A stretch of DNA of 64,000 bases from Gemmatimonadota bacterium (GCA_016712265.1 JADJRJ010000031.1:372001-436000), one strand, 5' to 3'; positions 1 to 9,897 are shown, numbered from the stretch's first letter. The notes: generated from the letters alone by a model not told the origin. Numbers and translations are program-made.

Positions 1-211
1 CGGTGCCGTCCACGGTGTCGCGCCCGGTCAGTGGCGCGTCGGAGATGACGCTGATTGTGTCGCCGATGATCCCGATGTGGCGCACCGCGTCGGTGGATGT
101 CGCCGGGTCCATCACCCGTCCGCCCGCGACGACGAGGTCGTAGGTCACGGGTTCCGTGCAGCCGGCCAGGGCGAAGGCCGCGACGATGGCGAGTTGTTGG
201 CTTCGGGTCAT
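1..211 (-). CDS. Amidohydrolase-family lipoprotein, 5' part only (runs off the left edge)
   Basis: Reading leftward from an ATG at 211, 70 codons stay open to the window edge. The N-terminus is a short lipoprotein signal with a lipobox (ALAGC). It is followed by YDLVVAGGRVMDPAT and then HIGIIGDTISVIS, the standard beta-strand opening of amidohydrolases such as D-aminoacylase or dihydroorotase-like enzymes ('this is what I call it, this is the property in me'). The metal-binding HxH and the rest of the barrel lie outside the window, so the substrate cannot be named. It is divergent from the serine hydrolase that begins at 395, and the 183 bp between them should hold both promoters. Family call is good, function open. 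Confidence 0.75.
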   Translation of the reverse strand, partial: MTRSQQLAIVAAFALAGCTEPVTYDLVVAGGRVMDPATSTDAVRHIGIIGDTISVISDAPLTGRDTVDGT

Positions 212-394
212 GGGCTGCTTGCCGGTGGCCGGTCGTTGGTCGTCGAGGTGTGATCCGGAGTGTTGTCACCTCGGGGCGGCCCGGAAACAGCGCGCTCTAC
301 TTGCTCCTTTCGCCGGGTAGCCGGAAGTTGGCGAATATCGCGACGTCGCACGGGTGCCAACAGAGGGCGCCGTACGTCGCCCACCTCACCTCCC

Positions 395-2088
395 ATGCGC
401 CGGTCCTTCCACCTGCCGTTCCTGGCCCTGATTGGCGCCGCCACCGGTTGCGCGGGAGGAACGCCAGCCGATGCGCCGGACGGTCGGGCGGTCGAGCGAG
501 CGGATTCCCTGATGATGGCTTTCGTAGATGGGGAGGGGCCCGGCTGCGCCCTCGCGGTGGCCCACGGGGGGGGCATACGTTACGAACGCGGGTATGGAAT
601 GGCCGTCCTCGAGCACGCGATCCGCATCGATGAACGGACGACCTTCGATATCGGGTCGGTGGGCAAGCAATTCACGGCCGCCGCGGTGCTTCGGCTGGCG
701 GCGGACAAGCGGCTCTCGCTCGAGGATTCCCTCGCGCGATGGATCCCCGGCCTCGCGCCCGCATTGAGGGCGGTGCGCGTCAGGGACCTGCTCCACCACA
801 CCAGCGGGGTCCGGGACTACGGAGCCCTGGGTATGATGGCGGGAACGCACCCGCGGAGCATGCCGGCCTTCCTTGCCCTGATGCGGCGCCAGCGCGGACT
901 CAACTTTGGTGTTGGCTCGCGGCATGACTACAGCCACAGTGACTATACCCTTCTTGCAGCCGTCGTCGAGGCCGCCGTCGGGATGTCGTATGGACGCTGG
1001 ATGGAGGACTCGCTGTTCGCTCCCGCCGGGATGCACCGGACGCGGGTGCTGGACGCCGCCGGCGAGCCGGTGGTGGGTCAGGCGTTGGCGTACGAGCGGG
1101 ATGGTACCGGCCTGCGGACACGTTTCCCGGGCAGCATGCTGGTGGGCGGCGACAATACCTATACGAGTGCAGCGGACCTCTTGCGATGGGACTTGGCGCT
1201 CGACGGGGGAAGGGTGGTCCCGGGTGCGATCGCCGTCACGCTGCGCGCTCCCTTGCACTGGACCTTCCGCACGTGGCCCCGTACGCGTACGGTCGCTGGT
1301 CGACCCGGCACCGCGGGCACCGGATGCTCTACCGCAACGGGGGAGGTGGGTTTTCGACGAGCCACCTGTACTTCCCGGATGCTGGGGTCGGCGTTGCCCT
1401 GCTGTGTAACGGGGCGAACATGCATCCGTTCGAGGTCGCGCGCGCCATCGCGGACGGCTTCCTCCCGGCCGGCACGGTCGTCGCGGATTCGGCCGCGGAC
1501 ATCGTCGAGATCCCGACGGGGGAAGTCACTCGCCTGGTTGGCCGCTACCGCTCCTGGCCGTTGTCGTGGGATCCATTTCGGTTCGTCACCCATGCGGGGC
1601 ACCTGTACGAGTTGTGGGGTTCCGATTCGACGCAGCTCATGCGTCGACGCGATGGGCGATGGCAGGGCGACGGCGCGATCTACACGTTTTCCGGCGATTC
1701 GCTCGGCCGCGCTGTCACGATCATCATGGAGCGGGACGAGGGGTACGAGGTGGGAAGTCGGATCAGTGATTCGGTTCCACCGGCCCCCCGTGGGCCGGAG
1801 CTCGCGCGTTATGTGGGTGCGTGGTTCAGCGACGAGTTGCTGACGCGGTGGAACACGGTCGTTCGAGGCGATACGCTGTGGCTGGAGCGTCCCGGGGAGG
1901 AGATGGCACCGATGGAGTTTCTCGGAGGCGGCACATTCCGCGCCCCAGTCTTGAACGGTGCCGGGTTTCCGACGTGGGTCGAGGTAGCGTTTTCCGATGG
2001 CGATGGTCGCCCTGCACGGCTGGTTGTTGGCACACGCCCAGCTGACTTCGAGCTGTCGCTCGGCGTGGTGTTCGAGCGCCTCCCGTGA
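395..2088 (+). pseudogene. Serine hydrolase (beta-lactamase/class C family) lipoprotein, disrupted by a -1 frameshift
   Basis: The start is ATG 395 because it opens a lipoprotein signal ending in GAATGC. The first frame carries the active-site SxxK motif (GSVGKQF), a YSH triad in place of YSN (HDYSHSDY) and HHTSG, all typical of penicillin-binding-protein-like esterases/peptidases. After about position 1260 this frame degenerates. The family sequence continues in the frame one base earlier (YAYGRW, LYRNGGGGF, LLCNGAN) to the stop at 2088, including the C-terminal beta-rich domain. One base therefore appears to be missing between roughly 1240 and 1270, near CCCTTGCACTGGACC. This could be a real pseudogene or a sequencing error; the rest of the gene is well preserved, which favours a recent or artefactual event. 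An intact relative lies at 43425-44822. Confidence 0.75.
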
Positions 2089-2195
2089 CCGGGAGGGACA
2101 GGGTACGGCGTTGCCGACACCCGTCGAGTGGCCGCGGCCTACTCGACCACCCGTGGCAACGCCCTAGTTTTCCTCACTTCTCCGAACCAACGGCC

Positions 2196-4505
2196 ATGCG
2201 CACGCTCCTCCCGCTTCTCGTCCTTTCGGCGTCCGCGCTTGCGGCGCAATCGCCCCGGCAGTTCACCGATGCCGACTATGCACGCGCCGAACGTTTCCTT
2301 GCGCCTGGTACTGGGACGCTGGTCTCCGGGGTCGCCGGTCGAGCCACCTGGCTGCCGGATGGGCGCTTCTACTATCGCGTGTCGACCCCGCAGGGGAACG
2401 CCTTCCAGCTCGTCGACGCTGCCCGGAAGACGAAGGCGCCCGCATTCGACCATGCGCGCCTCGGGGCCGCACTGGCCGCGGCGTCGGGAGGCCAGGTCGA
2501 CGGCAACCGACTCCCGTTCAATGCCTTTGATCTCTCGGCCGACGGCAAGGTGCTGACGACAACGCTGCAGCGCACGCGATACCGCTGCGACCTGACGGCC
2601 TACAGCTGCCAGAAGGCCGGCGACCTGCCATCACCGCCGCCGAACAGCAGCGTCTCGCCGGATGGGAACACCGCCGTGTTCATTCGCAACTACAACCTCG
2701 TGGCGAAGGACATGGCGTCGGGGCGCGAAACACAGCTGACGACCGATGGGATCAAGGAGTTTGGCTACGCGACCAACAACGCCGGGTGGACCCACGGCCC
2801 GAATCCCATCGCGACCTGGTCGGGTGACTCGAAGCAGCTGGCGACCTTCCAGCACGACGAGCGCGGGACGCGCGACATGTTCCTGGTCTCGACGAACGTG
2901 GGACCGCCTCAGCTCCAGGCGTGGAAATACCCGATGCCGGGGGACTCGGTGATCTTCCGCATCAGCCGCGTGATCCTCTCCTGGGCGAATGGGCAGCCGA
3001 AGATGGTCCGCCTGCAGATGCCCCCCGACGCGCATCGCTCGACCGTATCGGACCATGTGGCCTGCGGAGGCGGGATCTGCGACGTGCAGTGGTACCCCGA
3101 CGGGTCGCAGCTCGCCTTCATCTCCAGCTCACGCGACCACAAGACCGCCTGGCTGCGCATTGCCAATGCGACGACCGGTGAGGTGAAGACGCTCATCACC
3201 GAGACCAGCGCGACGCAGGTGGGTGACGCCTCGCATCCGGAAGACCTCTGGCGCGTCCTTCCCGCGACCAATGAGTTGATCTGGTGGTCGCAGCGCGACA
3301 ACTGGACCCACCTGTACTTGTACGACCTCACGACGGGGCAGCTGAAGAACCGGATCACGACGGGTGACGGCAATGTCACCGAGCTGGTGCGGGTGGACGA
3401 GAAGACGCGCACGATCTGGTTCACCGCCAACGGACGCGAGGCGGGGCGCGATCCGTACTACCAGCACTTCTACAAGGTGGGCTTTGACGGGAAGGGGCTC
3501 ACGCTCCTCACGCCCGAGGTGGCCCACCACACGATCACGATGGCGCCAGATGGCAAGTCGTTTGTCGACACGTACTCGCATTTCACCGCCCCGCCGTCGA
3601 CGGTCGCGCGCGACATGAACGGTAAGCTCCTCATGGACCTGGAGAAGGCCGATATCTCGCGCCTCGTCGCGTCGGGATGGAAGCCGGTGACGCCGTTCAC
3701 GGTGAAGGGGCGCGATGGCAGCACCGACATCTACGGCGTCATGCACACGCCAACGAATCTCGATTCGACGAAAAAGTACCCGATCATCAACTACATCTAC
3801 CCCGGCCCGCAGTCCGGCTCCGTGGGGCCGCGCATGTGGAGCGCGTCGCGCGGTGACAACCAGGCGCTCGCGGAGCTGGGCTTCATTGTCGTGAGCATCG
3901 ACGGCATGGGGACGCCGGGTCGCTCCAAGGCGTTCCATGATGCCTACTACGGCAAGATGGGAGACAACACCCTCCCTGATCAGGTCGCCGGCATGAAGCA
4001 GTTAGCCGAACGGTATCGCTTCATCGACATCGACAAGGTGGGAATCTGGGGGCACTCGGGCGGGGGCTTCGCGACCGCGGGGGCCATGTTCCGCTTTTCC
4101 GACTTCTTCGACGTCGGCATCTCGGAAAGCGGCAACCACGACAACCGCAACTACGAGGACGATTGGGGGGAGCGCTACCAGGGGCTGCTGGTCAAACAGG
4201 GTGCCACGGACAACTACGCCGAGGAAGCCAACCAGACCCACGCGAAGAACCTCAAGGGGAAGCTCTTCCTGATTCACGGGCAGATGGACGACAACGTGCC
4301 GCCGTACAACACGCAACTGGTGGCCGATGCCCTGATGAAGGCGGGGAAGGACTTCGACATGTTGCTCCTACCGCACGCGCGGCACGGCTTCGGCCAGGAC
4401 GGCCCGTACATCATGCGGCGTCGCTGGGACTACTTCGTGCAGCACCTGCAGAACGGGATTCCGCCGAAGGAATACCAGATCGGCAAGCCGCGCGTGGTGC
4501 CTTGA
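2196..4505 (+). CDS. Secreted S9 family prolyl oligopeptidase / DPP IV-like peptidase
   Basis: The 769-residue protein starts at ATG 2196 with a signal peptide ending in ALAAQ. An N-terminal DPP IV-type beta-propeller spans roughly residues 60-520, followed by an alpha/beta-hydrolase domain. The triad is visible: Ser621 in GHSGGG, Asp698 in DDNV and His730 in RHGFG. The spacing from Asp to His (32) equals that in human DPP IV. It probably removes dipeptides from peptides in the periplasm. The N-terminal stretch (TDADYARAERFL) is shared with the two paralogues at 31370 and 35340, so these form one lineage-specific family. It faces a leftward ABC exporter across a hairpin at 4523-4546. Confidence 0.9.
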   Translation: MRTLLPLLVLSASALAAQSPRQFTDADYARAERFLAPGTGTLVSGVAGRATWLPDGRFYYRVSTPQGNAFQLVDAARKTKAPAFDHARLGAALAAASGGQVDGNRLPFNAFDLSADGKVLTTTLQRTRYRCDLTAYSCQKAGDLPSPPPNSSVSPDGNTAVFIRNYNLVAKDMASGRETQLTTDGIKEFGYATNNAGWTHGPNPIATWSGDSKQLATFQHDERGTRDMFLVSTNVGPPQLQAWKYPMPGDSVIFRISRVILSWANGQPKMVRLQMPPDAHRSTVSDHVACGGGICDVQWYPDGSQLAFISSSRDHKTAWLRIANATTGEVKTLITETSATQVGDASHPEDLWRVLPATNELIWWSQRDNWTHLYLYDLTTGQLKNRITTGDGNVTELVRVDEKTRTIWFTANGREAGRDPYYQHFYKVGFDGKGLTLLTPEVAHHTITMAPDGKSFVDTYSHFTAPPSTVARDMNGKLLMDLEKADISRLVASGWKPVTPFTVKGRDGSTDIYGVMHTPTNLDSTKKYPIINYIYPGPQSGSVGPRMWSASRGDNQALAELGFIVVSIDGMGTPGRSKAFHDAYYGKMGDNTLPDQVAGMKQLAERYRFIDIDKVGIWGHSGGGFATAGAMFRFSDFFDVGISESGNHDNRNYEDDWGERYQGLLVKQGATDNYAEEANQTHAKNLKGKLFLIHGQMDDNVPPYNTQLVADALMKAGKDFDMLLLPHARHGFGQDGPYIMRRRWDYFVQHLQNGIPPKEYQIGKPRVVP

Positions 4506-4522
4506 GTCGAGCGTGACGCCGG

Positions 4523-4546
4523 GGCCCCGGGGGCACGCCCGGGGCC
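4523..4546. terminator. GC hairpin between convergent genes
   Basis: A perfect 9-bp inverted repeat (GGCCCCGGG / CCCGGGGCC, 6-nt loop) sits in the 45-bp gap between the stop codons of the S9 peptidase and the ABC permease. There is no T-tract, so it may block transcription from both sides only partly. Confidence 0.5.
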
Positions 4547-4550
4547 GTGG

Positions 4551-5750
4551 TCAGTCGGCGTCGCGAATCCAGCGAAGCGTTTCCTGCATGCTCGGCTCCT
4601 TGCCGTAGAGCAGCACCCCTGCGGCGAAGATCTTCCCCGCCACCCGCCGTAACGACCACGCGGTCACGGCCAGCAGCGTCAACGCCACGATCGGCTCCCA
4701 CCAGGGCACGGTCGTCGACATCAGCCGGATGGGAAGGACTGCCATCGAGGTCAGCGGGACCATCGAAAGCACCTGGGCCACGACGCTGTCCGCGCGCGAC
4801 ACGAGCGCGAAGGCAAAGCCCATCGGCAGCATCGGCAACATCAGCAGCGAGGTGCGCGGCGACGCGTTGGGGTCGTCGATCGTCGCGGCAATGGCGGCCA
4901 TGAAGGCAAACCACATGGCCGTGCCTAACGCGACGGCGATCACGACGATGAGGAGCGCGCCCGCGTCGGCCGGGAGGGGCGGCAACGCGGGGATCGCCCG
5001 ACCCGTGGCCAACGGGACCAGCTTCAGGGCCAGCATCCCCGTTCCGGCCAGGAACGCGGTCCCCACGAACGCAACGCCTGCGAGGCCAAGAATCTTCCCG
5101 TCCATCCACGCCTGCGGGGTGACCATCGCGAGCATCTGCTCGGTGATCCGTTGCTGCTTTTCCCCGGTGATCCCGGTGAAGAGGAAGGCAAATCCGTTGA
5201 ACAGGACCAGCAGCCCGATGCCCACGATGGCCATCGCATACACGCGGGCGGCCCCGCGATCACCGGTCCGGCCGTCCGCGACGTGAACCGCGACGTCGAT
5301 CGACGTGGCGAGGGCCACGCGATCGGCGTCAGTCAGGGGGAGCGCCGCATAGGTGGCGTTGCGGCGCGCCGCGTTGAAGGCCGGGGCGACACGCTCGGTC
5401 CATGCCGCACGACGCCGGCTCGTCACTGCGACGCTGTCACGCGTCGTCACCACTAGCGAGCCCGCGACCGAGTCCACGCGCACGGCGTCATCTGCGGCCA
5501 CCGCACTGGCGTAGCGGGTGCTGTCCCAGCTCACGCCGTCGACTGCCGGTAATGGGAAGCCCAATCGGTCAGTGCCCACGACGGCCACCGTGACCGGACG
5601 GGATCGCGAGCCGGAGACCCACTTGCCCACCCCGGCCGAGAGTCCGCCAACGCCCAGCATGACCAGCACCCCAATGATCTGCTGCCGCCACCGCACGAAA
5701 CGAGAGAACTCCCATCGCGCGATAGTCCAGACCTGCCGCCAGTGAGTCAT
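4551..5750 (-). CDS. ABC-2 type transporter permease (NatB-like)
   Basis: The 399-residue inner-membrane protein has one TM helix near residue 30, a large extracytoplasmic domain (about 50-185) and a cluster of five or six C-terminal TM helices. This is the topology of NatB/ABC-2 permeases with a long first periplasmic loop. The motif FLFTGITGEKQQRITEQMLA after the second TM is typical of the family (sodium or drug efflux permeases). Its ATG overlaps the stop of the upstream ATPase by 4 bp (ATGA), so the two form an obligate pair. The exported substrate cannot be read from sequence. Confidence 0.88.
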   Translation of the reverse strand: MTHWRQVWTIARWEFSRFVRWRQQIIGVLVMLGVGGLSAGVGKWVSGSRSRPVTVAVVGTDRLGFPLPAVDGVSWDSTRYASAVAADDAVRVDSVAGSLVVTTRDSVAVTSRRRAAWTERVAPAFNAARRNATYAALPLTDADRVALATSIDVAVHVADGRTGDRGAARVYAMAIVGIGLLVLFNGFAFLFTGITGEKQQRITEQMLAMVTPQAWMDGKILGLAGVAFVGTAFLAGTGMLALKLVPLATGRAIPALPPLPADAGALLIVVIAVALGTAMWFAFMAAIAATIDDPNASPRTSLLMLPMLPMGFAFALVSRADSVVAQVLSMVPLTSMAVLPIRLMSTTVPWWEPIVALTLLAVTAWSLRRVAGKIFAAGVLLYGKEPSMQETLRWIRDAD

Positions 5751-6688
5751 GCCGCCTCCGTTGTCGCGCCGGTGGAGCCGACCGCAGCCACATACATCTC
5801 ATGTAACGACGGTTCTTCGGTGGACACCCGCACAATCGACAGTCGCTCGGCGCAGCTCCCCAGCAGGTCGCCCACATGATGGCCCCGGACGAGCGTGATG
5901 GTCACGGTGGTGGGGGTGTGGGTCAGGCCCGACACGGCTGAATGCGCCCGCAGGCCCTCCACAGCCGCCGTCGGGTCCCGATCGACCTCAAGCACCAGGC
6001 GCATCCCCTCGCCCCACCGTTCACGGATCGATGCGACGGTGCCCGCCAACACTTCGCGGCCGCCCTGCATCACGAAGACCCGGTCCGCGAGTCGTTCGAC
6101 CAGGGACATCTGGTGGGCACTGAACAGCACGGTCGTCCCCGCGTCGCGCAGCTCGCGCACCAGGGTGAGGAAGATCTCCTGGTTGAGCGGGTCCAGGCCG
6201 CTGAACGGTTCGTCGAGGATGGCGCAGCGGGGCTGGTGCAGCACCGCGGCGGCGAACTGCACCTTCTGCTGGTTCCCCTTGGAGAGGGCGCTCACCTTGT
6301 CCGCCTGTCGGGGGAGCAACTCCAGTCGGTCCAACCACCGCGTGCCTGCCGCCTGGGCCGCGTCACGCGTCATGCCGCGCAATTCGCCGAAGTAAGTCAG
6401 CACCTTGAGGACGGGCATGTCCTGGTAGAGGCCGCGATCCTCGGGGAGGTAGCCCAGCTGTGCGGCGGGGAGGCGCGCCGCGCCTCCCTCCCAGGTGACG
6501 CGCCCTTCATCCGGGCGCGTGATCCCGATCAGCATGCGCAGGAGGGTCGACTTGCCGGCGCCGTTGGGTCCGAGCAGGGCGAAGATTTCCTGGGGCGCCA
6601 CGTCGAGCGAGACGCCGGCGACCGCGTGGACCCTGGCAAAGCGCTTGTGGACGCCCTGTACGGAGAGGAACGGAGTCGGTGAGGCCAT
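5747..6688 (-). CDS. ABC transporter ATP-binding protein (NatA-like)
   Basis: The 313-residue ATPase starts at ATG 6688, directly before LSVQGVHKRF. Walker A is GPNGAGKST, the signature is LSKGNQQKVQ, Walker B is CAILDEPF and the H-loop is LFSAHQM. A C-terminal extension of about 90 residues, typical of NatA/YhaQ-like exporter ATPases, follows. It is cotranslated with the permease through a 4-bp ATGA overlap. Together they make an exporter for ions, peptides or small toxic molecules. A longer N-terminal reading exists upstream but has no family similarity. Confidence 0.9.
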   Translation of the reverse strand: MASPTPFLSVQGVHKRFARVHAVAGVSLDVAPQEIFALLGPNGAGKSTLLRMLIGITRPDEGRVTWEGGAARLPAAQLGYLPEDRGLYQDMPVLKVLTYFGELRGMTRDAAQAAGTRWLDRLELLPRQADKVSALSKGNQQKVQFAAAVLHQPRCAILDEPFSGLDPLNQEIFLTLVRELRDAGTTVLFSAHQMSLVERLADRVFVMQGGREVLAGTVASIRERWGEGMRLVLEVDRDPTAAVEGLRAHSAVSGLTHTPTTVTITLVRGHHVGDLLGSCAERLSIVRVSTEEPSLHEMYVAAVGSTGATTEAA

Positions 6689-6906
6689 GAGCGTCTGGGG
6701 GTGTCTTGCACCTCGGACGGACAGGAACCCTGTCACGTGTCGGGGAAACTTACGCGGCTCCGGCAGCCGGGTTTCCTCGGGGCGACCTCCAAGGGTGGCC
6801 GGCCGGTGCGTGGGCCGGATGACACGATTTGCCGCGCGCCGGCGTATGATCAACCCAGAGCCCCGGCCGGTGCCGCGGTGCCGCCCTCTCAACCTTCGCC
6901 GACCCC

Positions 6907-8169
6907 GTGGCGCTCAATCGCGTTGCCCTCAGCGCCAATCTTCGGGTTGGATTCGATGCGCTGTTCATCCATCCCCTGCGGACGATGCTCTCCGTCCTGG
7001 GGATCATCATCGGGTCCGCGTCATTGGTCGCGGTGATGTCGGTGAGCGATGGGATGATGGCGTTCATCCGTGCGCAGATCGAGCGCCGGACCTCGATCCA
7101 GACGATTTCCGTGAGTTCGCGGACGATCGACTTTCGTGACGGGCAATGGGTGCGCATCTCCGACTATCCGGTCTTCACGGATCGGGACATGCAGGCGGCC
7201 GAGCGGGAGATCGATGGCGCCGCGGAGGTGACGCTGGTTGCCGGAGGCGCGACGACGGCGAGTGCCCGCGGGCGGGAGCGGAGGATCAACGTGACGATGG
7301 GTGGCTCGTCGTTGCCCGAGTTCAGCGAGGTGAAGCTCGCCGCGGGCCGGTTCTTTTCGCCGATGGAGGTGACGCACGGGACCGAGGTCGCCGTCATCAG
7401 CCATGCTCTGGCGCAGGATCTCTTTCCCGGGCGCATACCGGAACGATTGCTGGAGGAGGAGGTCCGGCTGGGGCGCGGCGTGTTTCGTGTGATTGGCGTG
7501 CAGGAACGCAGCGAGTTCGAGAATCCCCGCAACCCCGACTTCAGTGCGTTCGTCCCATTCGGCGTGGGCGAGCGCGTCCTTTCACCCGCCCCCGCCGAGC
7601 GCCTGACCCCGACGTTGCAGCTCAAGGCGGCGACCGTGGAGGCCGTCCCGGCGCTCCGCGATGCGGCCGCCGATTGGCTGGCCCAGCGGTATGCGCGATG
7701 GCAGGATCGGGTGAACCTGTCGGTCGCGATGGAGCAGTTGGTTGAGGTGGAGCGCGGGATCCTGCTGGGCAAGCTCTTCCTCGGCACCCTGGTCGGCATT
7801 TCGTTGTTGGTGGGCGGGATCGGGATCATGAACGTCCTGCTCGCGTCCATCGTCGAACGGACCCGGGAGATCGGCATCCGCAAGGCGATCGGGGCGAGCA
7901 GTCGCGACATCCGCACGCAGTTCCTCGCGGAGTCGGTGGCGATCGCGGCGGCCGGTACCTTCCTCGGCGCGGTCATGGGGATCGGCCTGTCCACCCTGGT
8001 CACGTTCGGGTTTCGCGTGGTCACCAAGGCGCCGATCTACCCGTCGCTGACGTTGAGCACCCTGCTGGTTGCCGTCGGGACCTCGGCGGGGGTGGGGCTG
8101 GCATTCGGTACCTACCCGGCGCGCCGGGCGGCGCGGCTTCCTCCCATCGTGGCGATCGCCCACGAGTAG
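6907..8169 (+). CDS. ABC transporter permease, MacB/FtsX type
   Basis: The 420-residue protein (GTG start) has an N-terminal TM helix (LSVLGIIIGSASLVAVMSV), a periplasmic MacB_PCD-like domain (about 45-275) and three C-terminal TM helices. The family hallmark GGIGIMNVLLASIVERTREIGIRKAIGA lies at the start of the FtsX domain, here split for length as GGIGIMNVLL and RTREIGIRKAIGA. MacB-type permeases act as mechanotransmission devices in macrolide, lipoprotein or peptide export with a separate ATPase. No dedicated ATPase or membrane-fusion gene is adjacent; the NatA-like ATPase at 5747-6688 is divergent and belongs to another fold of transporter. It ends convergently, 23 bp from the RnfD-like gene. 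Confidence 0.88.
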   Translation: MALNRVALSANLRVGFDALFIHPLRTMLSVLGIIIGSASLVAVMSVSDGMMAFIRAQIERRTSIQTISVSSRTIDFRDGQWVRISDYPVFTDRDMQAAEREIDGAAEVTLVAGGATTASARGRERRINVTMGGSSLPEFSEVKLAAGRFFSPMEVTHGTEVAVISHALAQDLFPGRIPERLLEEEVRLGRGVFRVIGVQERSEFENPRNPDFSAFVPFGVGERVLSPAPAERLTPTLQLKAATVEAVPALRDAAADWLAQRYARWQDRVNLSVAMEQLVEVERGILLGKLFLGTLVGISLLVGGIGIMNVLLASIVERTREIGIRKAIGASSRDIRTQFLAESVAIAAAGTFLGAVMGIGLSTLVTFGFRVVTKAPIYPSLTLSTLLVAVGTSAGVGLAFGTYPARRAARLPPIVAIAHE

Positions 8170-8192
8170 GGCGCCTCGCGTGGTGGGGGCGC

Positions 8193-8996
8193 CTAACCCT
8201 TCGTGTGACGCGCGGCGTGTTCGCGCACGCGTCGGACGGATTCCCACACGTTGGCGAGGAGCAACCCGCCGGGCAGCCACCAGACCGCACCGACCCACGT
8301 GAAGATGCCCCACGCGGCGACGCCCGTCAGGGCCCCGAACCAGAGCTGCTGTCGAGGCTTGGGTGGCGAGGTCGGGGGGTCGCTCACCATGAACAGGGCG
8401 AAGTATAGGGCGGCGTGCAGGTCCGGCGACCGGAACAGCTCGGCCACGCGGGATGCATCGCCGAGGTAGGCCGAGCCGGTCGCGAGGAGGTAGTAGGTGC
8501 CAAGGAAGGCGAGCACCACCGGGACCTTGTTGAGCCGGTCGCAGATGAACACCCCAATGCCGACGAGCAGGAGGAGCCAGGCGGGATGGGCATCCGGCAG
8601 GGCGCCCCACCAGCCCTGGCCACTTCCGAAGGCGTAGTACGCGACGACCAGGGCGAGGGCGGCCGGGTTGAAGGTGTTGGCGTGGCGGGCGCGGACGACG
8701 TACTTGCTGGCGACGCCGATCGCGCCGCTGAGGGCGCCGACGTGCCATGGGGTGTGGGGGGCCAGCACCATCGCGATGATCAGCCCGGTGAGGATGGCGC
8801 CGTCGGGGAAGGTCCAGCGGCCGCGCCGCCAGCGGAGCACCGGAACATCCATGGCGGCCGCGCCCAGGACGGCGCCGCCGACGAGGGGAGCGACCAGCGC
8901 CACCCCGGTCACCGCCATCGCGACCGCGAGGAGCGGCACGAAGAGCACCAGCAACAGCCCCTTGGGGGTACGGAGGATTCGGGGGAGGGTCAACAC
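8193..8996 (-). CDS. RnfD/NqrB-like integral membrane flavoprotein subunit
   Basis: About 267 residues with eight or so TM helices. Recognisable Rnf/Nqr elements are AILTGLIIAMVL, ARHANTFNPAALAL and FALFMVSDPPTSP (the DP-TSP motif of RnfD/NqrB). In the Rnf and Na+-NQR complexes this subunit binds flavin and carries electrons and/or ions through the membrane. The other Rnf subunits (RnfB/C/A/E/G) are absent; instead the gene follows apbE and an FMN-binding protein, so it likely serves a small flavin-based membrane-to-periplasm electron route. Start GTG 8996 is chosen because it lies just after the apbE stop at 9001; a longer reading into apbE is possible. Its stop codon lies within a GTTAGGC word. 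Confidence 0.8.
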   Translation of the reverse strand: MLTLPRILRTPKGLLLVLFVPLLAVAMAVTGVALVAPLVGGAVLGAAAMDVPVLRWRRGRWTFPDGAILTGLIIAMVLAPHTPWHVGALSGAIGVASKYVVRARHANTFNPAALALVVAYYAFGSGQGWWGALPDAHPAWLLLLVGIGVFICDRLNKVPVVLAFLGTYYLLATGSAYLGDASRVAELFRSPDLHAALYFALFMVSDPPTSPPKPRQQLWFGALTGVAAWGIFTWVGAVWWLPGGLLLANVWESVRRVREHAARHTKG

Positions 8997-9000
8997 GTGC

Positions 9001-9897
9001 CTAACGCGGCCAGTCGCCCACGGGAACGGCCGTGCCGTCGCGGTGGACCACCAGCGCCGCCAGTCCTTCCTCGGCCAGGAAGGCCGGTCCGTCCGCCGGG
9101 CCCAGGACAAACGCGGCCGTGCTGGCGGCGTCCGCGGCCATCGCGGTCGGGGCGAGGACGCTCACGCTGGCCAGGTCGAGGGTGGGCTGGCGGGTCCGGG
9201 CATCGAGGAGGTGGGCTCCGCGCTCGTACGTCGCCGTGGTGCACACCGCGCGGCCGTCGAGCGGGATCACCCCGATGACGGCCGTGGGCTCCAGGGGGTG
9301 CTGGACGCCGACGCGCCATGGTACCCCGCGAGGGTTGAGCCCGGCAGCGAAGACGTCACCCCCGGCATCAACAAAGAAGTGCTTGCACGGGGCGAGGGCC
9401 TGCGCCGCGAGGTCGATCGCCATCCCCTTGGCCACGGCCCCGAGGTCGAGCTGCAGCGGCTGCCGCAGGCGGATGCGTCCGGTGGCCGCGTCACAGTCGA
9501 CATCGAGCCAGCTTCCACCCGCCGCGTCGCCTGCTCGCGGAGCTCGGGCGCCCGTGGCGTGGTGCCGATCGTAGCCGGCCTGATGCAAGGCGGTGCCCAC
9601 GCACGGGTCAAAGGCACCGCCGGTGCGCCCGGCCACGCCGATCGCGAATCGCACCGCCTGGAATAGCAGCGGGCTGACCGACACCCACTCACCGGGCTGG
9701 GCGCAGAGGCGCTGTATTTCACTAGTCGAGTCAAAACGAGTACAGCAGCGCTCCACCTCGGCGAACCACCCCAGCGCCTCCTCGATCGCGGCGGTCGCGT
9801 CGCCTTCGCCGACGACGCTGGCCGTCACGGTCGTCCCCATCGCGACGATGGTGCGCGTGGCGGCGGCGCGCGTCGCCACGGGGGTGCCGCGGCTCAC
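9001..9897 (-). CDS. apbE: FAD:protein FMN transferase (ApbE family)
   Basis: The 298-residue protein has the ApbE core: MGTTVTASV near the start, GAFDPCVG, LDLGAVAKGMAID and FFVDAGGDVFAAG, plus a C-terminal TAMAADAASTAAFVLG segment. ApbE enzymes move FMN from FAD onto a Thr/Ser of target proteins in the periplasm, using Mg2+. Its start ATG overlaps the stop of the FMN-binding protein by 4 bp, and that protein carries a flavinylation motif, so the substrate is next door. No clear signal peptide or lipobox is seen at this start; a residue stretch rich in Ala/Thr precedes the core. Confidence in family is high; export route is uncertain. Confidence 0.92.
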   Translation of the reverse strand: MSRGTPVATRAAATRTIVAMGTTVTASVVGEGDATAAIEEALGWFAEVERCCTRFDSTSEIQRLCAQPGEWVSVSPLLFQAVRFAIGVAGRTGGAFDPCVGTALHQAGYDRHHATGARAPRAGDAAGGSWLDVDCDAATGRIRLRQPLQLDLGAVAKGMAIDLAAQALAPCKHFFVDAGGDVFAAGLNPRGVPWRVGVQHPLEPTAVIGVIPLDGRAVCTTATYERGAHLLDARTRQPTLDLASVSVLAPTAMAADAASTAAFVLGPADGPAFLAEEGLAALVVHRDGTAVPVGDWPR

